This document shows, in pieces, positions 1 to 5,111 of a DNA stretch of 5,111 bases (position 1 is its first letter; each line of letters starts with the position of its first letter). Origin of the DNA: an uncultured Porphyromonas sp. (GTDB taxonomy: Bacteria; Bacteroidota; Bacteroidia; Bacteroidales; Porphyromonadaceae); assembly GCA_945965245.1 (NCBI GenBank), contig CAMFNC010000239.1, positions 1-5,111 on the forward strand, given 5' to 3'. The position numbers and the translations under genes are program-made. A model generated the notes under the pieces. The model ran no database searches. It was given only the letters and a program-made list of their open reading frames with translations, and was not told the origin of the DNA.

Positions 1-759
1 GCCGTAGATCGTGTGATTGGCGGTTTGGAAAAGAAAAACAAGATTACTACCGAGGAAGAGCGTCGCAGCATTGCAGTACACGAATCGGGGCATGCCACCA
101 TCAGCTGGATGTTGGAGTATGCCAATCCGTTGGTCAAAGTAACCATTGTGCCGCGTGGTAAAGCATTGGGTGCTGCTTGGTATCTGCCCGAAGAACGTCA
201 GATTACGACCAAACAGGCGTTGCTGGATCAGATGTGTGCTACTTTGGGCGGACGTGCTGCCGAGGAGGTTTTTCTGGGTAGAATATCCACCGGGGCAGCC
301 AATGACCTCGAACGCATCACCAAGTTGGCGTATGCTATGGTCGTTTATTATGGTATGAGCGATAAGATGCCCAATGTGAATTACTTCGAGATGCAAAATG
401 AGGGTTGGGGTATGACCAAGCCGTATAGCGATGATACTGCCGAATTGATAGATCATGAGGTGCAAGACTTGATAGCTGGTCAGTATGAGCGTGCCAAGCA
501 AATCTTGAACCAATATGCCGACGGACATCATCGTTTGGCTGAAATGCTGTTGGAGCGTGAAGTGATTTTTACGGAGGATGTGGAGGCAATCTTTGGTAAG
601 CGTCCGTGGATATCGCGTACCGATGAGTTGATGACCAACCCCGAACGCAAGAAAGCTGTACCCGAAATCAAAGCGGTGGAAGACGCTCCGACTGAAGCAA
701 CACCCGAGCCTTCTAACAGTAATTCTGCATCGGAAGAAGTTCAAATCGAAGAAAAGTAA
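1..759 (+). CDS. ftsH: ATP-dependent zinc metalloprotease FtsH, C-terminal part (5' end outside window)
   Basis: FtsH is a membrane-anchored hexameric AAA+ protease that extracts and degrades misfolded membrane proteins and some short-lived soluble proteins. The reading frame is open from base 1, so the transmembrane segments and the AAA+ ATPase domain lie upstream. The visible 252 residues are the M41 peptidase domain. The zinc motif HESGH is at visible residues 27-31 (bases 79-93), followed by the family hallmark PRGKALG. The third zinc ligand is Asp102 in TGAANDLERIT (base 304). The segment GMSDKMPNVNYFE matches Bacteroidota FtsH as I know it. After FGKRPW (about residue 203) comes a tail of roughly 49 residues rich in Glu, Pro, Thr, Ser and Asn, probably disordered; such FtsH tails are poorly conserved. 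The gene ends with tandem stops (TAA TAA, 757-762), 12 bases before cdsA, so the two are probably co-transcribed. Nothing suggests a broken gene. Family assignment is very secure. Confidence 0.97.
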   Translation, partial: AVDRVIGGLEKKNKITTEEERRSIAVHESGHATISWMLEYANPLVKVTIVPRGKALGAAWYLPEERQITTKQALLDQMCATLGGRAAEEVFLGRISTGAANDLERITKLAYAMVVYYGMSDKMPNVNYFEMQNEGWGMTKPYSDDTAELIDHEVQDLIAGQYERAKQILNQYADGHHRLAEMLLEREVIFTEDVEAIFGKRPWISRTDELMTNPERKKAVPEIKAVEDAPTEATPEPSNSNSASEEVQIEEK

Positions 760-771
760 TAAGATAAAAAA

Positions 772-1611
772 ATGTCGAACCTCCTGCTCCGTTCCATTTC
801 CGGCAGTGCATATGTGGTCATAGTGGCTTGTGCCGTGTTGCTAAAGAATCCGGCTGTATATGTGGCTGTATTCTCTCTTTTTGCCCTGATGGGTGCATGG
901 GAGTATAGCCGTTTGGTGCAGAATAATCGCACTCGCCCCATTCGTAGTATCGTGGATGGTTTGGCTGCTTCTTATATTTTTACTGTTACTTTGTTTTCCG
1001 GAATATCCGGCATAGATCGGATATTGTATGTCCCATATGTGGCATACCTCCTCTATATTTTTATCCGTAATCTCTATACCGAGGGTGAAAACGGAATGAC
1101 CGACCTTGCTAAAACCATTTTGGGGCAGGTGTATGTGGCAGGTGGATTGAGTATGGCCAATTTCATCGCTTTTTCTTCGGATAGCATGACTTTTGCCGAT
1201 TTTAACTCCCCGTTGCTCCTTTCCGTGTTTATTTTGATTTGGATCAATGATACAGGAGCCTACATCGTGGGATCCACATTAGGAAGACACAAGATGGCAC
1301 CCAAGATTTCACCTAAGAAATCATGGGAGGGCTTTGTGGGCGGTATTGTATTTGCCATGATGGGTGCCGCTTTGTTGGGACACTTCTGGATACAAAACGG
1401 GATGGAGTGGTATGTGTGGGCTTTGGTTGGTGGCATTGCTGCCGTGGCTGCCACGTGGGGTGACCTTGTGGAATCTAAACTCAAACGAACTGCCGGTGTC
1501 AAAGATAGCGGATGGATAATACCCGGTCATGGAGGTATTCTTGACCGTATTGACAGTGTGCTAATCACCTTGCCGTTTATTTATGTAGCATTGCTTATCA
1601 TTAATTATTAA
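772..1611 (+). CDS. cdsA: Phosphatidate cytidylyltransferase (CDP-diacylglycerol synthase)
   Basis: CdsA makes CDP-diacylglycerol and pyrophosphate from CTP and phosphatidic acid in the inner membrane, the branch point for all bacterial phospholipids. The 279-residue protein has the usual family length and is very hydrophobic, with about eight or nine membrane segments (for example near 12-24, 28-45, 63-79, 84-99, 146-160, 187-206, 214-229 and 262-277). The complete CDS family signature spans Ser235 to Asp261: S-x-L-K-R, then K244-D245, then P-G-H-G-G and D-R-I-D. The other conserved block, INDTGAY with ISPKKSWEG, lies at 158-187, and WGDLVES with Asp231 precedes the signature. The ATG at 772 is preceded by a run of six A's and no Shine-Dalgarno sequence, as is usual in Bacteroidota. 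The 12-base spacing from ftsH implies one operon; I believe the ftsH-cdsA order is common in this phylum. Residues and length are all intact. Confidence 0.97.
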   Translation: MSNLLLRSISGSAYVVIVACAVLLKNPAVYVAVFSLFALMGAWEYSRLVQNNRTRPIRSIVDGLAASYIFTVTLFSGISGIDRILYVPYVAYLLYIFIRNLYTEGENGMTDLAKTILGQVYVAGGLSMANFIAFSSDSMTFADFNSPLLLSVFILIWINDTGAYIVGSTLGRHKMAPKISPKKSWEGFVGGIVFAMMGAALLGHFWIQNGMEWYVWALVGGIAAVAATWGDLVESKLKRTAGVKDSGWIIPGHGGILDRIDSVLITLPFIYVALLIINY

Positions 1612-1647
1612 CGTTAGGCAGCTATGTTTTCGCATCGTTTTATTTTC

Positions 1648-1690
1648 TCCCCATTTGGTAATCTTTGTTGCCGGATGGGGATATTCTTTG
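1648..1690 (+). terminator. Stem-loop between cdsA and upp (possible terminator or leader structure)
   Basis: Bases 1648-1661 (TCCCCATTTGGTAA) pair with 1668-1681 (TTGCCGGATGGGGA) as an unbroken 14-pair stem: 11 Watson-Crick pairs and 3 G-U pairs (1655:1674, 1656:1673, 1659:1670). The loop is six bases, TCTTTG. It lies 36 bases after the cdsA stop and 55 bases before the upp ATG, so it could end the ftsH-cdsA transcript. The bases after the stem (TATTCTTTGC, 1682-1691) are T-rich but not a clean U-tract, so a weak terminator, an mRNA 3'-end stabiliser or a upp leader element are all possible. The pairing is seen directly; the role is inferred. Confidence 0.42.
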
Positions 1691-1736
1691 CAGAACCAAT
1701 TTGAATTTTATTTCTTACCTAATAATATATGTAAAA

Positions 1737-2390
1737 ATGGAAACAATCCATCTTTTGAAGGATAATACACTCCTGAGTAAATTTTTATCTGAAATGCGCG
1801 ATAGCCGCATCCAACAAGATCGCTTGCGCTTCCGCCGCAATATCGAACGTGCTGGCGAAATTGTAGCTTATGAAATCAGTAAGCACTTTCAGTACAAGGA
1901 TATAGATGTGACCACACCACTTGGACATGCGCAATGCCATGTGCCAGCCAATCCCTTGGTAGTGGGCACCATCTTGCGTGCGGGGCTTCCTTTTCATCAT
2001 GGGTTTCTCAATTATCTGGACGAGGCTGAAAATGCATTTGTATCTGCTTATCGCAAGTATAAAGATCGGTTGAACTTTGATATTTATATTGAGTATATCG
2101 CATCGCCTGACCTTACGGATAAGACATTGATTTTGGTGGATCCCATGCTCGCCACAGGTGGTTCCATGGAATTGGCATATCGTGCATTGCTCACCAAGGG
2201 TTCGCCCAAGCGTGTACACATGGCCAGTATTATTGCCAGCCGCCAAGCTGTGGATTATCTGGAAGAAAAATTTGCCGATGAACCCATTACTCTGTGGATT
2301 GCCGATATAGATCCCGATTTGGACGAGCATTCTTACATTGTGCCTGGTTTGGGTGATGCGGGTGATTTGGCTTACGGTGAAAAGTTATAA
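1737..2390 (+). CDS. upp: Uracil phosphoribosyltransferase
   Basis: Upp is the cytoplasmic salvage enzyme that joins uracil and PRPP to give UMP and pyrophosphate. The 217 residues match the family's usual length of just over 200. The PRPP-binding loop VDPMLATGGSM is at 134-144, beginning with Val134-Asp135. The conserved block GTILRAGLPF is at 77-86. The uracil-binding C-terminal motif YIVPGLGDAGD is at 200-210, and the protein ends in AYGEKL. The start is set at the ATG at 1737, because METIHLLKDN aligns with the N-termini of Bacteroidota homologues as I recall them and follows an A-rich stretch. A TTG at 1665 would add 24 unlike residues and runs through the upstream stem-loop. A 125-base gap separates it from cdsA, so it probably has its own promoter, but I found no match to the Bacteroides -33/-7 consensus at correct spacing. 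It ends 9 bases before the U32 gene. All key motifs are intact. Confidence 0.96.
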   Translation: METIHLLKDNTLLSKFLSEMRDSRIQQDRLRFRRNIERAGEIVAYEISKHFQYKDIDVTTPLGHAQCHVPANPLVVGTILRAGLPFHHGFLNYLDEAENAFVSAYRKYKDRLNFDIYIEYIASPDLTDKTLILVDPMLATGGSMELAYRALLTKGSPKRVHMASIIASRQAVDYLEEKFADEPITLWIADIDPDLDEHSYIVPGLGDAGDLAYGEKL

Positions 2391-2402
2391 CCGAAAGTTT
2401 TG
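2391..2402 (+). promoter_or_regulatory. TTG translation start of the U32 gene, coupled to the upp stop
   Basis: The upp stop TAA (2388-2390) is in the same frame as the U32 gene, so the latter must start after 2390. The only start-like codon before the conserved family N-terminus (KSLELLAPAK) is TTG at 2400-2402. The first in-frame ATG encodes Met97, inside the conserved domain. The nine spacer bases CCGAAAGTT hold no Shine-Dalgarno sequence and lack the longer A-run seen before the other starts in this window, so ribosomes ending upp translation probably re-initiate here. Confidence 0.75.
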
Positions 2403-4262
2403 AAAAGCTTAGAGCTGCTGGCTCCTGCCAAAGATTTGCAGACTGCCCGTGAAGCCATTCTTCACGGTGCGGATGCTGTCTATATCGGTGCACCCAAATT
2501 TGGTGCGCGTCAGGCTGCACCTGTTTCGGTGGATGACATTGCCACTTTGTGCCGGGAGGCACACATCTTCGGGGTGCGTATCTTCGTGGCTCTTAATACC
2601 ATCTTGTATGACGATGAATTGGCAGAGGTGGAGCGGCTCATTTGGCAGCTCTATCGTGCCGGTGCCGATGCTCTGATTATTCAGGATATGGGCATTACCG
2701 AAATGCACCTGCCTCCCATTGCTTTGCATGCCAGTACGCAGTGCCACAATAATGAGGCCGAGCAACTTAATCGTTTAGAGCAATTGGGTTTTGAACAAGC
2801 AGTTTTGGCACGTGAACTCAATCCTGCGGAAATCAAATGTATGGGTGAACAGTTGAAGTTCATGCGTTTGGAGGCTTTTATACACGGAGCTATTTGTGTG
2901 TCGTATAGTGGCAGATGTTATCTTTCGCAGTATGCTAAAGGGCGTAGTGCCAATCGAGGTGCTTGTGCGCAGATGTGCCGTATGACTTACGATTTGGTCG
3001 ATTCCAGCGGACAAGTTATCATGCAGGAGAAGCATCTCCTTTCGCCTAAAGATATGAATCGTTCGGAGCACTTGCATGAGCTGATAGCCGCCGGTATATC
3101 GAGTTTTAAGATAGAGGGACGTCTCAAAGGCATCAGTTATGTAAAAAATGTAACAGCGTTTTATCGCCGGGCATTGGACCGGATAATAGCCGAGCATCCT
3201 GATAAATACAGCCGTAGTTCGCGTGGCATCACCCGTCTTGCCTTTATGCCGGATTTAAGCAAGAGTTTCAATCGCGGTTTTACTGCCAACTTCTTTCGTC
3301 GCGGGTCTGCCGAACATCCCAACGAAAATGTTGTGAATATAAATACCCCCAAAAGTCTTGGCGAGTCGATGGGCAGGGTGGTGCGTACCCGACAGAATAC
3401 CTTTGTGCTTGATGCTTCGCATGATTTGACCAATGGCGATGGTCTCCTTTTCATTACGCCCAACGGGGAATACTTGGGAGCGTCTGTAAATGGGACGGAA
3501 GCCAATGGAGCGGTGGAGTTGAATAAACGGATGAATTTACCCGCGGGTACCGAAGTTTTTCGTAATTACGATTTGCACTTTGAACAAACTTTGTCTCATC
3601 GGTCTGCCACGCGTCATATTCCCATTGATATGGTTTTGCGGCGGATACCTCATGGGATAGCTTTGGATTTCACTGCCGGGGATATTGCTGTTTCCCGCTC
3701 CCTCTTTGCAGATTTCGAACCGGCTAAAACATACCGTTCGGAGCCGATGATAGAAGCTTTGAAAAAACTGGGAGATACAGCTCTGGAAGTTGCCTCCATC
3801 CGGGTAGATTTGCCTCATGAACCCTTTATTCCTCTTTCCGTGCTGTCTCAGTTGCGTCGTGAAACCGCTGAATTGATGGAGCGTGCCCTGCGTCATGTTC
3901 ATGCTCCGGTAGTGCGACGCGAAAGCGGGTTCATGCCCGAAAAGGCACAGACTCTCAGAGGACTTTTTACTCCGGAAACGGATTACTGCGCCAATATATC
4001 CAATCGATTGGCTCGGCAGCATTACAGTCGCCTTACTCCTGTTACTCTTGCTCCGGCATACGAATTGAAACCGGATGCCAAAGCAGCCCTGATGACCACC
4101 AAACATTGCATCCGCCGTATGCTGGGCTATTGTACGGCAGAAACCACACGTAGTATGCCGTATGCCGAACCTCTATTTTTGGTACAGGGCAATGAGCGCA
4201 TTCGATTGACATTCGATTGCGGTGATTGTGTGATGCGCTTGTATGCCACTTCCGAATCTTGA
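2400..4262 (+). CDS. U32-family protein, RlhA-like (probable Fe-S RNA-hydroxylation enzyme; 'peptidase U32')
   Basis: The family is named after a collagenase-type peptidase, but its best-studied bacterial members are iron-sulfur proteins of RNA hydroxylation (RlhA on 23S rRNA, TrhP on tRNA) or of anaerobic ubiquinone hydroxylation (UbiU/UbiV). The N-terminal barrel opens with LELLAPAK (4-11) and GADAVYIGAPKFGAR (23-37). The U32 signature is at 158-176: E-x-F-x2-G-A-I-C, then G-x-C-x-L-S. Cys166, Cys173, Cys189 and Cys193 are the likely cluster ligands. SFKIEGRLK is at 235-243. The region from about 320 to 500 resembles the DUF3656-type domain of long members (GDGLLF at 346-351, FRNYDLHFE at 387-395). 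A Cys-rich C-terminus follows (Cys570, Cys578, Cys607, Cys610). At 620 residues it is near the size of E. coli RlhA (about 650) and longer than TrhP, UbiU or UbiV, so an RlhA-like role is the best guess. The substrate is not shown by sequence. The start is TTG, 9 bases after upp. Confidence 0.93.
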   Translation: MKSLELLAPAKDLQTAREAILHGADAVYIGAPKFGARQAAPVSVDDIATLCREAHIFGVRIFVALNTILYDDELAEVERLIWQLYRAGADALIIQDMGITEMHLPPIALHASTQCHNNEAEQLNRLEQLGFEQAVLARELNPAEIKCMGEQLKFMRLEAFIHGAICVSYSGRCYLSQYAKGRSANRGACAQMCRMTYDLVDSSGQVIMQEKHLLSPKDMNRSEHLHELIAAGISSFKIEGRLKGISYVKNVTAFYRRALDRIIAEHPDKYSRSSRGITRLAFMPDLSKSFNRGFTANFFRRGSAEHPNENVVNINTPKSLGESMGRVVRTRQNTFVLDASHDLTNGDGLLFITPNGEYLGASVNGTEANGAVELNKRMNLPAGTEVFRNYDLHFEQTLSHRSATRHIPIDMVLRRIPHGIALDFTAGDIAVSRSLFADFEPAKTYRSEPMIEALKKLGDTALEVASIRVDLPHEPFIPLSVLSQLRRETAELMERALRHVHAPVVRRESGFMPEKAQTLRGLFTPETDYCANISNRLARQHYSRLTPVTLAPAYELKPDAKAALMTTKHCIRRMLGYCTAETTRSMPYAEPLFLVQGNERIRLTFDCGDCVMRLYATSES

Positions 4263-4300
4263 TCTTTTTTATTTATTCACATCATAATAAGTTAAAAACA
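4263..4300 (+). other. AT-rich spacer between the U32 gene and creD
   Basis: This 38-base gap starts with a T-run (CTTTTTTATTTATT, 4264-4277) right after the U32 stop and ends with GTTAAAAACA before the creD ATG. I see no GC-rich stem before the T-run, so it is not a standard intrinsic terminator. I found no TAnnTTTG (-7) box and no usable -33 TTTG. Read-through from the U32 gene into creD is therefore plausible. The A-rich end fits how translation starts at other Bacteroidota genes in this window. Confidence 0.45.
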
Positions 4301-5111
4301 ATGGAAGAACTCAATCAATCATCCAAACGGCATCCTGAAGGCTCCATGAAGCTCTTTATTCGGGCACTGATGCTGGTAGGCTTATGTCTACTCTTACTCA
4401 TCCCTCTGTTTATGGTTTCTGGACTTGCCAGTGAAAGAAAGCGCGAAGCCGAGAATGTGCAAGCCGAAATCACCGACAAATGGGGGCAGTCGCAAAATGT
4501 AACCACTCCCATATTGGTCGTACCCTATACGCCACAGGGCGATTCTGTGCAAACCGCTCTCTATGTATTGCCTCGTGAAATCAATGCCACCGCCTGGTTG
4601 AATATGGAATTGCGTCACCGCAGCATCTATCAGGTGCCGGTCTATACTGCGCAAATTATGATGAAAGGAGCTTGGTATGCCGATGATATACATACAGCAA
4701 TGAAAGAGTTTCCCGGCACATATCATTGGGAAAAAGCCAAAGTGGCCATAGCCACCAGTGACCCCGCCGGCTATCGCGATTTGGTCTATATGACACTGAA
4801 TGGTGAGAAACTGCGCATGAAATCCGATGGGAAAGTCTATTTGCGTACACAAATAATCCGTGATAGTGACCGATACGGTAATATGGAGTATTCTGTGATG
4901 GCAGATGAAGCCTCTACCGTTGTGTCTGCAGAAGGAACTCAATCCGTATTGTATCCTATAACCGTGAGCGAAGGCAATGCACAGGATTTGGGCTTCGAAA
5001 AATTGCATTTCGAGTGTCCGCTTACTATTTCGGGAAGTCAGAAATTCGGATTTTTGGCCGCAGCCTCATCTTCGTCTATGCAAATCAAAGGCAATTGGGC
5101 CGCTCCTTCTT
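4301..5111 (+). CDS. creD: CreD-family inner-membrane protein, N-terminal part (3' end outside window)
   Basis: CreD proteins are inner-membrane proteins of uncertain biochemical role. In Gammaproteobacteria they belong to the CreBC or BlrAB regulons and are linked to envelope integrity and to beta-lactam or colicin responses. The frame is open from ATG 4301 to the window end, giving 270 codons. A cytoplasmic N-terminus of about 17 residues precedes one membrane segment (about 18-42, ending LLLLIPLFMVSGLASERK). A long, probably periplasmic domain follows. Family features visible are LIP near the end of the helix, the charged ERKREAENVQAEI, TPILVVPY (70-77), the RSIYQVPVYTAQI region (107-119), and GNWAAPS at the cut edge, which corresponds to SNWPHPSF in E. 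coli CreD. The C-terminal multi-helix membrane domain of family members should lie beyond the window. The start follows an A-rich tract (GTTAAAAACA). No cre-type sensor or regulator gene is visible upstream. Family assignment is good; function is inferred only from the family. Confidence 0.88.
   Translation, partial: MEELNQSSKRHPEGSMKLFIRALMLVGLCLLLLIPLFMVSGLASERKREAENVQAEITDKWGQSQNVTTPILVVPYTPQGDSVQTALYVLPREINATAWLNMELRHRSIYQVPVYTAQIMMKGAWYADDIHTAMKEFPGTYHWEKAKVAIATSDPAGYRDLVYMTLNGEKLRMKSDGKVYLRTQIIRDSDRYGNMEYSVMADEASTVVSAEGTQSVLYPITVSEGNAQDLGFEKLHFECPLTISGSQKFGFLAAASSSSMQIKGNWAAPS

Noticed and set aside
1659..1690. Two TAnTCTTTG-like motifs (1659-1667 and 1682-1690) as Bacteroides -7 promoter boxes
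   Set aside because: Both have three bases between TA and TTTG, whereas the consensus TAnnTTTG has two. No TTTG lies 19-21 bases upstream of either. They also fall in or next to the stem-loop, so the resemblance may be chance.
1700..1731. TTTG at 1700-1703 with TAATATAT at 1723-1730 as a upp promoter
   Set aside because: The spacing is near 20, but the second half of the -7 box matches poorly, and transcription would begin at about the ATG itself, leaving no leader.
1665..1736. N-terminal extension of Upp from a TTG at 1665 (24 extra residues)
   Set aside because: The extension does not resemble Upp N-termini, the TTG lies in the loop of the stem-loop, and the ATG at 1737 has an A-rich leader and gives the usual family length.
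1785..2330. 181-codon open frame on the - strand across upp
   Set aside because: It is antisense to a gene with full Upp motifs, and its translation shows no recognisable family.
3537..4106. 189-codon open frame on the - strand inside the U32 gene
   Set aside because: It is a shadow of conserved + strand coding sequence with no recognisable domain and no start signal.
4255..4280. Intrinsic terminator after the U32 gene
   Set aside because: There is a T-run, but I could not find a stable GC-containing stem directly before it.
4394..5008. 204-codon open frame on the - strand opposite creD
   Set aside because: The + strand frame is open for 270 codons and matches CreD throughout; the antisense product looks like no known protein.
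1..5111. Novel defence, mobile or biosynthetic system in the window
   Set aside because: Every substantial frame belongs to a well-known core family (FtsH, CdsA, Upp, U32, CreD). There are no direct repeats, integrase or transposase genes, or clusters of unknown genes.

Overview
The window looks like chromosomal housekeeping DNA from a member of the Bacteroidota, most likely the order Bacteroidales. The reasons are the style of the FtsH, CdsA and Upp proteins, the A-rich stretches in place of Shine-Dalgarno sequences before the ATG starts, and the moderate GC content. The genus cannot be fixed from the sequence alone. All five genes lie on the + strand, and coding sequence fills almost the whole window. 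I see no mobile element, CRISPR array, tRNA, rRNA or long repeat.

Layout: (1) positions 1-759 hold the C-terminal third of the membrane AAA+ protease FtsH, cut by the window's left edge. It keeps the complete zinc-protease domain (HESGH plus the third-ligand Asp). (2) After a 12-base gap, 772-1611 encodes CdsA, phosphatidate cytidylyltransferase, with a perfect family signature. (3) The 125-base gap 1612-1736 contains a strong 34-base stem-loop that may end the ftsH-cdsA transcript or sit in the leader of the next one. (4) 1737-2390 encodes uracil phosphoribosyltransferase (Upp). (5) Nine bases later, 2400-4262 encodes a 620-residue U32-family protein of the RlhA type (iron-sulfur RNA-hydroxylation family, usually labelled 'peptidase U32'). 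It must start at a TTG codon. (6) After a 38-base AT-rich gap, 4301-5111 encodes the N-terminal 270 residues of a CreD-family inner-membrane protein that runs off the right edge.

Functionally the window falls into two blocks. ftsH-cdsA concerns the membrane: protein quality control and the CDP-diacylglycerol step of phospholipid synthesis. upp and the U32 gene are tightly linked and probably translationally coupled; they link pyrimidine salvage to a probable RNA-modification enzyme. creD may be the last gene of that second block or have its own promoter. I found no convincing evidence of a previously undescribed system. The points most worth a second look are the stem-loop between cdsA and upp, the upp-U32 coupling with its TTG start, and creD without visible cre regulators in the window.
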